Positions 1 to 8,290 are shown, counted from the stretch's first letter. The stretch is 31,515 nt of DNA from JAWWBL01 sp033720975 (GCA_033720975.1 JAWWBL010000009.1:1-31515), one strand, 5' to 3'. The notes: generated by a model from the letters alone, not told the origin. A program made the numbers and translations.

Positions 1-103
1 CACTCTCGTGGACTCCCGGTTTGGCGTTTGCCGCAGCTGTGAAATCTGAGGACGGCGGGAAGGTGCGCTCCTCGTGGAGAAGGTTCTCCAGGGCCTCGGA
101 CAT
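1..103 (-). CDS. acs: Probable acetyl-CoA synthetase, N-terminal fragment (cut by window edge)
   Basis: Only the first 34 codons are inside the window. The translation starts MSEALENLLHEERTFPPSSD and continues with an Ala/Asn-rich stretch. This resembles the start of AMP-forming acetyl-CoA synthetases, which carry an FPP-x-x-x-F segment ahead of the adenylating domain. Acetyl-CoA synthetase activates acetate with ATP and CoA in the cytoplasm. The ATG lies 2 nt after the stop of the apolipoprotein N-acyltransferase gene, and the ribosome-binding site (GAAGAGGAG) lies inside the last codons of that gene, so the two are probably co-transcribed and translationally coupled. The call rests on a short N-terminal match; another acyl-CoA synthetase of the same superfamily is possible. 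Confidence 0.6.
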   Translation of the reverse strand, partial: MSEALENLLHEERTFPPSSDFTAAANAKPGVHES

Positions 104-105
104 GG

Positions 106-1596
106 CTACTCCTCTTCTTGGAAGGCGGGCTCGGAACCTACCAGTGCCCGACTCCTCAGCCATAGGAGGACGGCCGTTGCCGCAGCCAGATAAAGGACGA
201 TGTCGCCGATGGCCGTATAGATGCTGCGACGGGCGGTCCCTGCGACGTCCCTGAGGATCTCCATCGTTCCCAGGCCCGTATGCTCACCCAGCGACCCGTC
301 CGGCTGGACAACGACGGACTTGCCGGTGACTGCGGCGTGGACAACGGGCACTCCCAACTCGACAGCCCTCATCCTCGTCATGCCGATGAACTGATCCGAC
401 GCCGGGGTCCGGTCGTAGGACGCTTCGTTGGTAGCTATCACGATCAGATTGGCGCCGGCGCGGCGATGCTCGAGCGCATATCTGGAGAAACCGCCTTCGA
501 AGCTGATCACCGATCCGAGGTTCACGCCGGCCACGCCCTCGAACACGACCGGCCCTACTCCAGGAACCATGTCTCTAGGCACCGCGGACAGGGCGGGGAT
601 GAGCCCGAACACCGAGCGAAAAGGTATGTATTCGCCAAACGGGACGGGATGCTGCTTGCGGTACTCCCCGACTATCTCCCCAGACGGATCGAACAGAACG
701 TTCGCATTGACCCAGTGAGTCTCGCTGAGTTGGCGGTCTCCCCCAATGAGCATCCACGCCCCGATCCTCTCGGCTTCGGCACCTATCGCCTCTCCCACGC
801 CAGGATTGAGAACCGGGTCGGCATTGGTAGCCCCGGTGGAGCTCTCCGACCAGACAACCAACTGCACGGATCCAGGCTCGATCTGCTGGGTGAGGGCGAG
901 ATGCTGCTGATAGGTCCGCAGGCGCTCGTTCGGAGGGCAGTGCTCGAAGGGGCAGGGGGTCGATCCCTGGACTATGGCCACGTCAGGTGCCGGCCCATCC
1001 AAGTTCGGGAGCTGTTGGACGACGGCAAGCGCGTACACGAGCGCTACTGCGCCGGGGACCAACCAGAGCCAGGGGTGCCAAGTCCTCTCCACAGCGAGAG
1101 CAGCCGTTGCAGACAACGCCACGGCCAGAATGGTCAGACCGCTGGTGCCGATGACACCGGCGGGCAGACGCGTGGCCAGCAGATCGGACAAGGCGTATCC
1201 GGCAGCGCCCCACTCCAGCCCTCCAAAGGGGAAGTTGTATCGAAGCAGCTCCATCAGCCCCCATCCTCCCACTGCGAGCAGGAACCAGGTGCCCGACGGG
1301 AGCTGGCGGTAACGGGCCAGCCACCAGCCGAAGGCCGCAAGAAACGCTGTCTGGGCCGGAATGAGGATCAGGGCCAACGGGTCTAGGACCGAGAGCCACC
1401 ACATCAGCCCACCGAAGAACACCACGCCGTAAATGGCGCCCAGGGTCAGGCCCTGGCGGTGGGAGCCTGTAGCCCGTAAACCCCACAGGAAAAGGGCGAC
1501 TCCAGGGACGATCAGAATCCCAGGGCCGAAAGGGGGAAATGCCAATACAGACACGACAGCGCCGACGAGCACGAGAAAAACCGCTTTCACGGCCAT
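106..1596 (-). CDS. lnt: Apolipoprotein N-acyltransferase homologue with Ser at the catalytic Cys position
   Basis: 496 aa. The first ~195 residues contain several hydrophobic membrane segments and the last ~30 include one more. The middle (about 204-430) is a carbon-nitrogen hydrolase (nitrilase-fold) domain facing the extracytoplasmic side. Lnt transfers a third acyl chain to the N-terminal Cys of lipoproteins. Of the Glu-Lys-Cys triad, Glu251 (VVWSESSTG) and Lys314 (YRKQHPVPFGEYIPF) are present at family-like spacing. The position expected to be Cys is Ser365, in VISFEGGF where the family has ICYE. It is the first gene of a minus-strand unit with acs. No Shine-Dalgarno site is visible before ATG 1596; a TACCCT hexamer (1598-1603) lies 7 nt before an in-frame GTG at 1590, so a leaderless start at 1590 is a good alternative. 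Family assignment is firm; activity is uncertain. Confidence 0.85.
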   Translation of the reverse strand: MAVKAVFLVLVGAVVSVLAFPPFGPGILIVPGVALFLWGLRATGSHRQGLTLGAIYGVVFFGGLMWWLSVLDPLALILIPAQTAFLAAFGWWLARYRQLPSGTWFLLAVGGWGLMELLRYNFPFGGLEWGAAGYALSDLLATRLPAGVIGTSGLTILAVALSATAALAVERTWHPWLWLVPGAVALVYALAVVQQLPNLDGPAPDVAIVQGSTPCPFEHCPPNERLRTYQQHLALTQQIEPGSVQLVVWSESSTGATNADPVLNPGVGEAIGAEAERIGAWMLIGGDRQLSETHWVNANVLFDPSGEIVGEYRKQHPVPFGEYIPFRSVFGLIPALSAVPRDMVPGVGPVVFEGVAGVNLGSVISFEGGFSRYALEHRRAGANLIVIATNEASYDRTPASDQFIGMTRMRAVELGVPVVHAAVTGKSVVVQPDGSLGEHTGLGTMEILRDVAGTARRSIYTAIGDIVLYLAAATAVLLWLRSRALVGSEPAFQEEE

Positions 1597-1631
1597 GAGG
1601 GTAGAAAAGGGCTTGGCTCAACGACCGGTCG

Positions 1632-1637
1632 TAGAGT
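1632..1637 (+). promoter_or_regulatory. -10 element for leaderless inositol-monophosphatase-family gene
   Basis: TAGAGT fits TAnnnT and ends exactly 6 nt before ATG 1644. The intervening bases are CCCCCC, so there is no ribosome-binding site. A transcript from this box would begin at or next to the ATG. The -35 is weak. Confidence 0.5.
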
Positions 1638-1643
1638 CCCCCC

Positions 1644-2450
1644 ATGTGGGAAGGTGATGTTTGGGTAGCGGTGCGTGCCGCCAGGGCCGGTGCGGACATC
1701 GTCCAAGCGGGCTTCTTCCAGCCGCTCGCCACCGAGCTCAAAGGGGCAGTCGACCCGGTCACTCAGGTAGATCGGGATGCGGAGACGGCCATACGATCCG
1801 TCATCGCCGCGCATTTCCCCACAGACGGAATCGTCGGCGAGGAAGGTGGAGGCGCGGATTGGCGCGAAGGGCGGGTTTGGATCATCGATCCTCTGGACGG
1901 CACCGTCAACTATGTCCACCACATCCCCCAGGTGGCGGTATCTGTTGCGCTGTGGGACAGCGGGGCGCCGCTGGTGGGAGTGATCGTCGACGTGGCCCGT
2001 AACGACGAGTTCGTCGCCGTTGCCGGCGAGGGAGCAACCATGAACGGCGAACCACTTGCCGTGTCGGAGACCGCTCGAGTCGAAGATTCGCTGGTAGTCA
2101 CGGGGTTTCCCTACGACCGCCAGACGCACGCTGCCGCCTATCTCGCTGTGGTCGAGGAGATCATGAAGGTGACTCGGGGGACGAGAAGGCTGGGAGCGGC
2201 AGCTCTCGATTTGGCGTGGGTCGCTGCGGGGAGGTTCGACGGGTACTGGGAGCACGGCGGGAAGCATGGGATCAAGCCGTGGGACATCGCCGCGGGGATG
2301 CTGCTGGTGACCGAGGCCGGAGGGGCGTTCAGTGACGAATCCGGAGCCGAACTCCAATTGGAGGCTCGCGCGTTCGTCGCCAGCAACGGCAAGATCCAAG
2401 ACGAGCTGAGGTCCATCGTGGTTCGCACGATGCCCCAGCATCTGCGCTGA
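1644..2450 (+). CDS. Inositol monophosphatase family protein (SuhB/IMPase-like)
   Basis: 268 aa, the usual length of the family. The Mg-dependent phosphatase motifs are all present: GEEG at 65-68 (metal-binding Glu), WIIDPLDGTVNYVH from 79 (Asp82 and Asp85 bind metal), and GIKPWDIAAG from 209 (Asp214, the C-terminal signature). Members hydrolyse inositol-1-phosphate, histidinol phosphate or related sugar phosphates in the cytoplasm; the substrate cannot be told from sequence. It diverges from lnt across a 47-bp gap and appears leaderless. Its TGA overlaps the ATG of the next gene (TGATG), indicating translational coupling to the amidohydrolase. Confidence 0.9.
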   Translation: MWEGDVWVAVRAARAGADIVQAGFFQPLATELKGAVDPVTQVDRDAETAIRSVIAAHFPTDGIVGEEGGGADWREGRVWIIDPLDGTVNYVHHIPQVAVSVALWDSGAPLVGVIVDVARNDEFVAVAGEGATMNGEPLAVSETARVEDSLVVTGFPYDRQTHAAAYLAVVEEIMKVTRGTRRLGAAALDLAWVAAGRFDGYWEHGGKHGIKPWDIAAGMLLVTEAGGAFSDESGAELQLEARAFVASNGKIQDELRSIVVRTMPQHLR

Positions 2451-3682
2451 TGTATCACGACCACCACTTCCACCCCTTTGGATACACCGCTCTGGTCAAT
2501 GGGCTCGATTTGATGGACGCCCCTGACCTCGAGGCGGCGATGGCGATGGTGGCGGGGCGTGCGAGTGCTGTCGATGGGCCGATCGTCGGTCAACGTATGA
2601 ACGACGAGGGCTTAGCCGAGTTGCGTCTGCCAACAGCTGAAGAAATCGACGGCGTCGTCAGCGACAGACCCGTATTGCTGTACCGCTACTGCGGGCACAT
2701 TGCGGTGGCCAACAGCAAGGCGATGAAGCTTGCGGGAGTCGACGCCGATACGCCCGACCCGAAAGGTGGATCGTACGATCGAGACGCCCGCGGGTCACCA
2801 AACGGCATCCTGCGCGAAACCGCCATCAAAAAGGTCTCGGCGGCATTGGCACCCCTGATACCCGCACCCTCCGACCATCAGACTCTCGATGCGCTGGCTG
2901 GTTTGAGGAAGGTCGGCCTGGCCTCGATCACCGGGATCATCTCCGCCGACGATCCTGTCTGGTGTGGAACGGGTGACGAGATCGACACCTTGGCACGGAT
3001 CGCACCCCGGCTCCCGATCGGCATCGATGTACTGGTGATAGCGAAGTCCCCGGCGAGCCTGGCGGCAACGAAATCCAGACTCGAGAAAGCCGAGGGACCG
3101 ATCAGATTCCTCGGCTGGAAGGACTTCGCCGACGGAAGCCTCGGTGGGCACACCGCGGCGATGCACGAGCCGTTTTCCGACAACCCGAGCACTCGAGGAA
3201 CAGACCGTCTCGACCGCTCCAAGGCTCTGGTCATGGCAGAAACCTCACTCGAACTAGGCGGCTCGGTTGCCATCCACGCCATCGGGGACCGGGCGAACGA
3301 CGAGGTCCTGGACCTGTTCGAGCATCTGATCGGTCGGGGCGCCAGTCCAGACTCGCTGCGAATCGAACATGCCTCGATCCTGACCGGCAAGGCAGTGGAA
3401 CGCATGGCCAGGCTCGGGGTCACCGCATCCGTCCAGCCGGCGTTTCTCGCATCGGAGTTCGACTGGTTGGAGAAGCGGCTCGGCCCAAAACGCCTTCTCG
3501 ACGCCTACCCCTTCCGTTCTATGACCGAGGCAGGCATTCGCCTGCTCGGCGGTTCGGACACCCCCGTTGAGGGGCCCGACCCGACGATCGGGATCCTCGC
3601 CGCGGTGAACCGCCACGGGATCAATACCGAAGAATCGCTGACGCAGGCCCAGGCCGAGGCAATGTTCGCCCCGTCCGTATAG
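2450..3682 (+). CDS. Amidohydrolase family protein, barrel-only form (YtcJ-like)
   Basis: 410 aa metal-dependent hydrolase of the amidohydrolase_3 group; substrate unknown. The metal and catalytic positions expected of the superfamily can be placed: HFH at 6-8, Lys224 in GWKDFADGSLGGHT, His276 in AIHAIGD, His307 in RIEHAS and Asp370 in GGSDTPVEGPDP. Typical relatives are well over 500 aa because the TIM barrel is flanked by N- and C-terminal pieces of a small beta-sandwich domain. Here the protein begins almost at the HxH strand and stops about 40 residues after the last Asp, so both flanks are missing. The start overlaps the IMPase stop and no alternative start exists upstream outside that gene. 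The next gene follows after 13 bp, suggesting a shared transcript with the M3 peptidases. Confidence 0.85.
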   Translation: MYHDHHFHPFGYTALVNGLDLMDAPDLEAAMAMVAGRASAVDGPIVGQRMNDEGLAELRLPTAEEIDGVVSDRPVLLYRYCGHIAVANSKAMKLAGVDADTPDPKGGSYDRDARGSPNGILRETAIKKVSAALAPLIPAPSDHQTLDALAGLRKVGLASITGIISADDPVWCGTGDEIDTLARIAPRLPIGIDVLVIAKSPASLAATKSRLEKAEGPIRFLGWKDFADGSLGGHTAAMHEPFSDNPSTRGTDRLDRSKALVMAETSLELGGSVAIHAIGDRANDEVLDLFEHLIGRGASPDSLRIEHASILTGKAVERMARLGVTASVQPAFLASEFDWLEKRLGPKRLLDAYPFRSMTEAGIRLLGGSDTPVEGPDPTIGILAAVNRHGINTEESLTQAQAEAMFAPSV

Positions 3683-3695
3683 CGTTCCCCGGCTC

Positions 3696-5672
3696 ATGTT
3701 CGATTACAGCTCCATCACTGTTGAGAAAATCGAGGAGATGGCGAACGAGGCAATCGCCAACGCCGAAAAGCTCCGCGACGAGGTTGCATCCGCATCTGAG
3801 CCACTGAGCTTTGACGAGGTCCTGGCCCCCCTCGATCAGATCACCAACCTGGTCCGGATTGCTTCGGGCCGGACCGAGTTCCTCAAGCACGTGCACGTCG
3901 ACGAGAAGATCCGGGATGCGGCGACCGCCGCGGGCCAACGTCTCAAGGCCTGGGACCAGTTTCCAGCCGTTCCCCGGTCGATGGAGGTCGCCTTTGACCC
4001 GAGGATCTACGACGTGGTGGTGCGCTACGCGGCGACGGAGGACGCTGCGGGGCTGACCGGCGAGCGGAGACGCCTTCTCGACTTCGTTCTCATCGACTTG
4101 AAGATGGTTGGCCATCACCTCTCGGAGAAAGATCGGGGGAGCCTCAAGGAGATGTCTGACCGCCTGGTCGAGCTGGGAAGCAGCTTCGGACGCAACATCG
4201 CGGAATATGACGACTATCTGTTGATCGGCGATGACGAGACCGAAGGTCTGCCCGAAGCCTTCGTCGACTCGTTGGAGCGGGACGGAGAAACGGGAAAGCT
4301 GAAGGTCGGTCTGACCAACCCCGAAGTCGTGCCGTTCATGGCGAACGCTGCTCGGCGTGATCTTCGCGAGCAGCTCAGTTTCAAGTGGAACACCAGGGCT
4401 GTCGAGGAGAATCGGCCCTTGCTCGAAGAGGCCGTTGCCCTGAGGCTCCGCATGGCACGCTTGCTCGGCTTCGAGTCGTGGGCCGATCGAGTCGTCTCGA
4501 CACGGATGGCCAAGACGAAGGATCAGGTCGAGGCTATGTATGAAGGGCTGCTGCCGAGGGTTGCCGAGAAGGGTCGGGAGGAGATAACCAGGGTTTCGGA
4601 GCTGCTCGAGGACGACACGGGCGACGGCGAGGTGCGTACCTGGGATTGGAGCTACTACGACACGAGGATCAGGAAGACCGAGTACGGCATCGACCCGGAG
4701 GAGGTAGCCGAGTACTTCCCAATGGAGGAGGTCCTCGACGGCATGTTCGAGCTGACCGGTGAGGTGTTTGGGGTTGGATACCGCCAGATCGAGGCACCCG
4801 TATGGCACGAGGACGTGTTGGTCTACGAGGTTGTCGATCGGGAGTTCGGCGACCTCATAGGGACCTTCTATCTAGATCTCTATCCGCGAAAGGGGAAGTA
4901 CACCCATTTCATGGTGGTGCCGCTCGTGCCTGGCAAACAACTGTCCGATGGCCGCTACCAAGAACCGGTGGCGGCCATGTTGTGCAACTTCACCAAGCCG
5001 ACCGAATCGGCGCCGTCACTGCTCAAGCACAACGAAGTGGAGACGCTTTTCCACGAGTTCGGACACATCCTCCATGACCTGATGGGCCACGCCGAGTTTG
5101 CCAGGTTCGCTGGCGCCTACACAGAGTGGGACTTCGTCGAGGCGCCGAGCCAGATAATGGAGCATTGGATCTGGAGGCCCGAGGTTCTCCAACGTTTCGC
5201 CCACCACCACCAGACGGGTGAGCCGATCCCGACCGCAATGGTCGAGGCTCTCGTGGAGGCCCGGCTGCTCAACCAGGGCATGTTCTATCTGCGGCAGATG
5301 AGTCTGGGCATGTTCGACCAGGGCGTCCACGGCCCTGAGGAGACAAAGGATCTGGAGGAGATTCTCAGGGAGACGGCGTCGGTCACCATGCTTCCCTTCC
5401 ACGAGGGGACATTCCAGCCGGCGTCGTTCGGCCACATCCTCAGCGGAGGCTATGACGCCGCCTATTACGGGTACCTGTGGTCCGAGATGTTCGGGGATGA
5501 CATGTTCTCGAGGTTCGAGGAGGAGGGGGTCACCAACCCGGAGGTGGGGCGGGATTACCGCAATCTGGTGATAGGCAAGGGTGGGACTGTCGACGCCATC
5601 GAAATGCTCCGGGACTTCCTGGGACGCGAGCCCAACAACCAAGCTTTCCTCCGCAAGGCCGGCATCACCTAA
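3696..5672 (+). CDS. M3 family zinc oligopeptidase (oligoendopeptidase/thimet-like), copy 1
   Basis: 658 aa cytoplasmic metallopeptidase with no signal peptide or membrane segment. The M3 signature ETLFHEFGHILH gives zinc ligands His453 and His457, with Glu454 as catalytic base; Glu482 in FVEAPSQIMEHW is the expected third ligand. The C-terminal substrate-binding region (GTFQPASFGHILSGGYDAAYYGYLWSEMFG) is intact. Such enzymes cut short peptides, typically below about 20 residues. It lies 13 bp after the amidohydrolase and 155 bp before a full-length paralogue with the same architecture. No Shine-Dalgarno site is visible; TAGCGT lies 10 nt before the ATG. Confidence 0.95.
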   Translation: MFDYSSITVEKIEEMANEAIANAEKLRDEVASASEPLSFDEVLAPLDQITNLVRIASGRTEFLKHVHVDEKIRDAATAAGQRLKAWDQFPAVPRSMEVAFDPRIYDVVVRYAATEDAAGLTGERRRLLDFVLIDLKMVGHHLSEKDRGSLKEMSDRLVELGSSFGRNIAEYDDYLLIGDDETEGLPEAFVDSLERDGETGKLKVGLTNPEVVPFMANAARRDLREQLSFKWNTRAVEENRPLLEEAVALRLRMARLLGFESWADRVVSTRMAKTKDQVEAMYEGLLPRVAEKGREEITRVSELLEDDTGDGEVRTWDWSYYDTRIRKTEYGIDPEEVAEYFPMEEVLDGMFELTGEVFGVGYRQIEAPVWHEDVLVYEVVDREFGDLIGTFYLDLYPRKGKYTHFMVVPLVPGKQLSDGRYQEPVAAMLCNFTKPTESAPSLLKHNEVETLFHEFGHILHDLMGHAEFARFAGAYTEWDFVEAPSQIMEHWIWRPEVLQRFAHHHQTGEPIPTAMVEALVEARLLNQGMFYLRQMSLGMFDQGVHGPEETKDLEEILRETASVTMLPFHEGTFQPASFGHILSGGYDAAYYGYLWSEMFGDDMFSRFEEEGVTNPEVGRDYRNLVIGKGGTVDAIEMLRDFLGREPNNQAFLRKAGIT

Positions 5673-5680
5673 CCCTTGCA

Positions 5681-5807
5681 TTGCAACCTCAGGTAGGTAG
5701 CGCCCTATAGGGGCGGAAATGCTCTCAAGAATGCAAGCGTCGTCACCTCCCATCCATACCTGAGACGCCTGGCGTCCATATAGGGCGTGTACTACCTGAG
5801 GTATGCA
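5681..5807. repeat. Long imperfect inverted repeat between the two M3 peptidase genes
   Basis: The left arm (about 5681-5718) begins TTGCAACCTCAGGTAG and contains CGCCCTATA. The right arm (about 5770-5807) ends CTACCTGAGGTATGCAA and contains TATAGGGCG. The arms pair over most of ~35 nt with a few mismatches around a ~50-nt centre, which itself holds another ACCTGAG and a small ACGCC/GGCGT hairpin. It could be a transcript hairpin between the two genes, a regulatory palindrome, or a small non-autonomous (MITE-like) element. I see no clear target-site duplication and no T-run. Confidence 0.6.
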
Positions 5808-5827
5808 ATTACCCTGCCCGGGTTCTC

Positions 5828-7786
5828 ATGCATCATTTTTCGACGATCACGCCTGCACAGATAAAGGAGGGGACAGACGAGGCCCTGGTCAGGGCCGAGG
5901 CTGTCCTCGACGAGCTGGTTGCCCCCAAGGACGAGCGGACCTTCGAGAACACCCTCGCACCGCTCGACCGGATATCAGCGATCTACGGCGAGGTCCGGAT
6001 GAACTACACCTTCATGGGCTACGTCCATCCCGAAAAGGACGTTCGCTCCGCCGGTAAGGACGCCGAGGAGAAGCTCGACAAGTTCGCCGCCGAGATCTAC
6101 TTCCGCGACGACCTCAACGCCGCCGTCAAGGAGTACGCCGCCACCGAGGAAGCTTCTTCGCTAGAAGGCGAGAAAGAGCGGTTCCTCGATCGTGTCCAGA
6201 GAGCGCTGCGCAAGGCGGGTCACGACCTCGACCCGGAGGTACGAGAGCAAGTCAAGGACAAGACTCTCAGGCTCAAGGAGCTCGAAGTGCGCTTCGCTCA
6301 GAACATCGACGAGTGGGAGGCCTCGATCCTCCTCGAGCGGGAGGACTGCGCCGGGCTACCAGACAGCTGGATAGACGCCCTGGAGAGAGACGAGGAGACC
6401 GGCAAGCTCAAGGTCACCATCGCCTACCCGCACCTGATCCCGTTCCTCGACAATGCCAAACGGCGCGACCTGCGTGAGCAGCTCCGCTTCAAGTACCTCA
6501 CGGTGGCGGTGGAGGAAAACAGGGCCCTCCTGGAGGAGGCGCTCAGACTGCGCCAGGAGATCGCGGAGGCGTTCGACCAGCCGACATGGGCCCACCATCG
6601 CCTCGACGACAGAATGGCCAAGAGCCCCGATCGGGTGGAGGCGTTCTACAAGGAGCTCCGTGAGCCTCTGACCACCCGTGCCATCGATGAGATCGAGGCT
6701 GTCGCCGACCTGCTCGAGGCCGACACCGGCGACCGTCAGGTGCAGTCGTGGGACTGGAGCTACTACGACACTCTTCAGCGGAAGACCGACTATGGAGTGG
6801 ACCCCTTCGAAGTGGCTCAATACTTCCCGCTGCCTCGGGTGCTCAAGGGGATGTTCGAGCTCACGTCCGAGATGTTCGGGATCACTTTCGAGGAGATCAC
6901 CGAGTTCGACTCGTGGCACGAGGACGTGCAGCTGTTCGCGATCAAGGACACCGAGACTGGCGAGGAGCTGTCCCGTTTCTACCTGGACCTGTTCCCGCGC
7001 GAGGGCAAGTACGGGCATGCGGCAGAGTTCCCCCTCATCCCCAGTCGCCGTCTCGAAGACGGGTCATATCAGAACCCGGTTTGTGCGATGGTGTGCAACT
7101 TCACCAAACCCACCGCAGACGCCCCCTCGTTGCTTCAGCACAACGAGGTTGAGACCTTCTTCCACGAGTTCGGGCACGTACTCCATCAGAACCTGGGTCG
7201 CACCGAGCTCGCGGCGTTCTCGGGAACGAGTGTCGAGAGGGACTTCGTGGAGGCACCCAGCCAGATCATGGAGAACTGGATCTGGCGCTCGGACGTCCTC
7301 AAGCGCTTCGCCCACCACTACGAGACCGGAGAGCCGATCCCCGATGAGTTGGTCGACCAATTGGTGGCAGCCAAGAACCTGAACAAGGGTCGGTTCTACC
7401 TTGGCCAGATGGGCCTCGGGCACCTGGACCAGCAGATCCATGCCGGCCCCGACCGTGACCTGGACGCCATCGACAGAGAGGCCAACGACATCAGTCTCCT
7501 CCCCTACCACGAGGGAACCTTCCGGATGTCCGGGTTCGGCCACCTCATGGGAGGTTACGACGCCGCCTATTACGGGTATATGTGGGCTGACGTCTACGGA
7601 AACGACATGTTCTCGCGGTTTGAGAAGGAGGGCGTCACGAATCCCGAAGTTGGGATGGCCTACCGCCGAGAAGTGCTCGAGAAAGGCGGGTCGGTTGACC
7701 CCGATGAGATGCTTCGGAATTTCCTGGGGAGAGAGCCGAACAACGAAGCCTTCCTGGAGGAACTGGGGATTTCGGGAACCAACTAA
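5828..7786 (+). CDS. M3 family zinc oligopeptidase (oligoendopeptidase/thimet-like), copy 2
   Basis: 652 aa, full-length paralogue of the preceding gene; the two align from end to end and are most alike in the catalytic half. ETFFHEFGHVLH supplies zinc ligands His446 and His450, Glu447 is the catalytic base and Glu475 in FVEAPSQIMENW is the third ligand. The family C-terminal block (SGFGHLMGGYDAAYYGYMWADVYG) is present. No export signal is visible, so it probably acts in the cytoplasm in peptide turnover. It has no obvious ribosome-binding site and follows the inverted repeat at 5681-5807. Tandem retention of two intact catalytic sites suggests different peptide preferences (inference). Confidence 0.95.
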   Translation: MHHFSTITPAQIKEGTDEALVRAEAVLDELVAPKDERTFENTLAPLDRISAIYGEVRMNYTFMGYVHPEKDVRSAGKDAEEKLDKFAAEIYFRDDLNAAVKEYAATEEASSLEGEKERFLDRVQRALRKAGHDLDPEVREQVKDKTLRLKELEVRFAQNIDEWEASILLEREDCAGLPDSWIDALERDEETGKLKVTIAYPHLIPFLDNAKRRDLREQLRFKYLTVAVEENRALLEEALRLRQEIAEAFDQPTWAHHRLDDRMAKSPDRVEAFYKELREPLTTRAIDEIEAVADLLEADTGDRQVQSWDWSYYDTLQRKTDYGVDPFEVAQYFPLPRVLKGMFELTSEMFGITFEEITEFDSWHEDVQLFAIKDTETGEELSRFYLDLFPREGKYGHAAEFPLIPSRRLEDGSYQNPVCAMVCNFTKPTADAPSLLQHNEVETFFHEFGHVLHQNLGRTELAAFSGTSVERDFVEAPSQIMENWIWRSDVLKRFAHHYETGEPIPDELVDQLVAAKNLNKGRFYLGQMGLGHLDQQIHAGPDRDLDAIDREANDISLLPYHEGTFRMSGFGHLMGGYDAAYYGYMWADVYGNDMFSRFEKEGVTNPEVGMAYRREVLEKGGSVDPDEMLRNFLGREPNNEAFLEELGISGTN

Positions 7787-7956
7787 GGCCCGAGAACGTC
7801 TCAAAGTTGACAGACCACAGGTGATTTAGCCACCATTAACGGCCCGCGATGCAACATCGCTTGCAGTTTCCGGAATCAGGGTCATTCCAAGCGGGTTCAA
7901 CCAGATACGAACGAATTAACACCTACCCAATTCAGGCCCAACCAGGAGGGGCCAAT

Positions 7957-8154
7957 ATGAGTGACATAGTCAGAGGAGCAGCCATCAAGGGCGTGACTCG
8001 CCCGTCGAAGCGTTTCGACACCGGGCGTGTATGCGCCAAGCCGGGCTGCAACACCAAGCTATCCCAATACAACAAGGCGGACTACTGCCATCCGCACGCG
8101 CCTATTCGGTTCCCGAGGGTGCGTGGCAAGATCCTCGACGGATCGGACGCCTGA
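7957..8154 (+). CDS. Small conserved-looking Cys/His protein, putative zinc-binding (65 aa)
   Basis: 65 aa, basic. Two clusters of potential zinc ligands are visible: CAKPGC at residues 26-31 and CHPH at 44-47, forming a C-x4-C...C-x-x-H pattern like a tiny zinc ribbon. The C-terminus continues RFPRVRGKI. The start is set by a good ribosome-binding site (AGGAGG at 7943-7948) 8 nt before the ATG; the in-frame upstream extension to 7849 has no such support. It stands alone between the M3 peptidase and the copper genes and is followed by a strong hairpin, so it is likely its own transcript. Similar short RPSKRFDTGRVC-type proteins seem to occur in related actinobacteria, but I know of no function. 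Confidence 0.75.
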   Translation: MSDIVRGAAIKGVTRPSKRFDTGRVCAKPGCNTKLSQYNKADYCHPHAPIRFPRVRGKILDGSDA

Positions 8155-8208
8155 CAGATCTCTGGTTGGGACAGGTCCTCTCCCCCTCCCCGTCCCAAGC
8201 AGACAACC

Positions 8209-8236
8209 GAGAGCCCCGGTTTCGGCCGGGGCTCTC
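8209..8236 (+). terminator. Hairpin terminator candidate after the 65-aa protein
   Basis: A perfect 11-bp GC-rich stem (GAGAGCCCCGG / CCGGGGCTCTC) closes a 6-nt TTTCGG loop. There is no T-run, as is common for actinobacterial terminators. It separates the small gene from copZ. Confidence 0.65.
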
Positions 8237-8274
8237 TACTTGGGCCGGGAATATCACTGATCGGCCCCCGTTTG

Positions 8275-8280
8275 TAGAAT
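8275..8280 (+). promoter_or_regulatory. -10 element candidate for copZ-copA
   Basis: TAGAAT lies 10 nt before the copZ ATG, directly after the upstream hairpin. It would give a leader of only 3-4 nt. No convincing -35 or CsoR/CueR operator palindrome was recognised. Confidence 0.35.
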
Positions 8281-8290
8281 CGATTCCAGG

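Noticed and set aside
280..1386. Long plus-strand frame (368 aa) opposite lnt, and similar long frames opposite other genes (3621-4808, 8874-9992, 21110-22120, 22110-23225)
   Set aside because: They are antisense or shifted shadows of clearly identified genes, with low-complexity Arg/Pro/Ser-rich translations and no family motifs.
7807..7812. TTGACA upstream of the 65-aa protein as a -35 box
   Set aside because: No acceptable -10 hexamer occurs 16-19 nt downstream; best matches are at the wrong distance.
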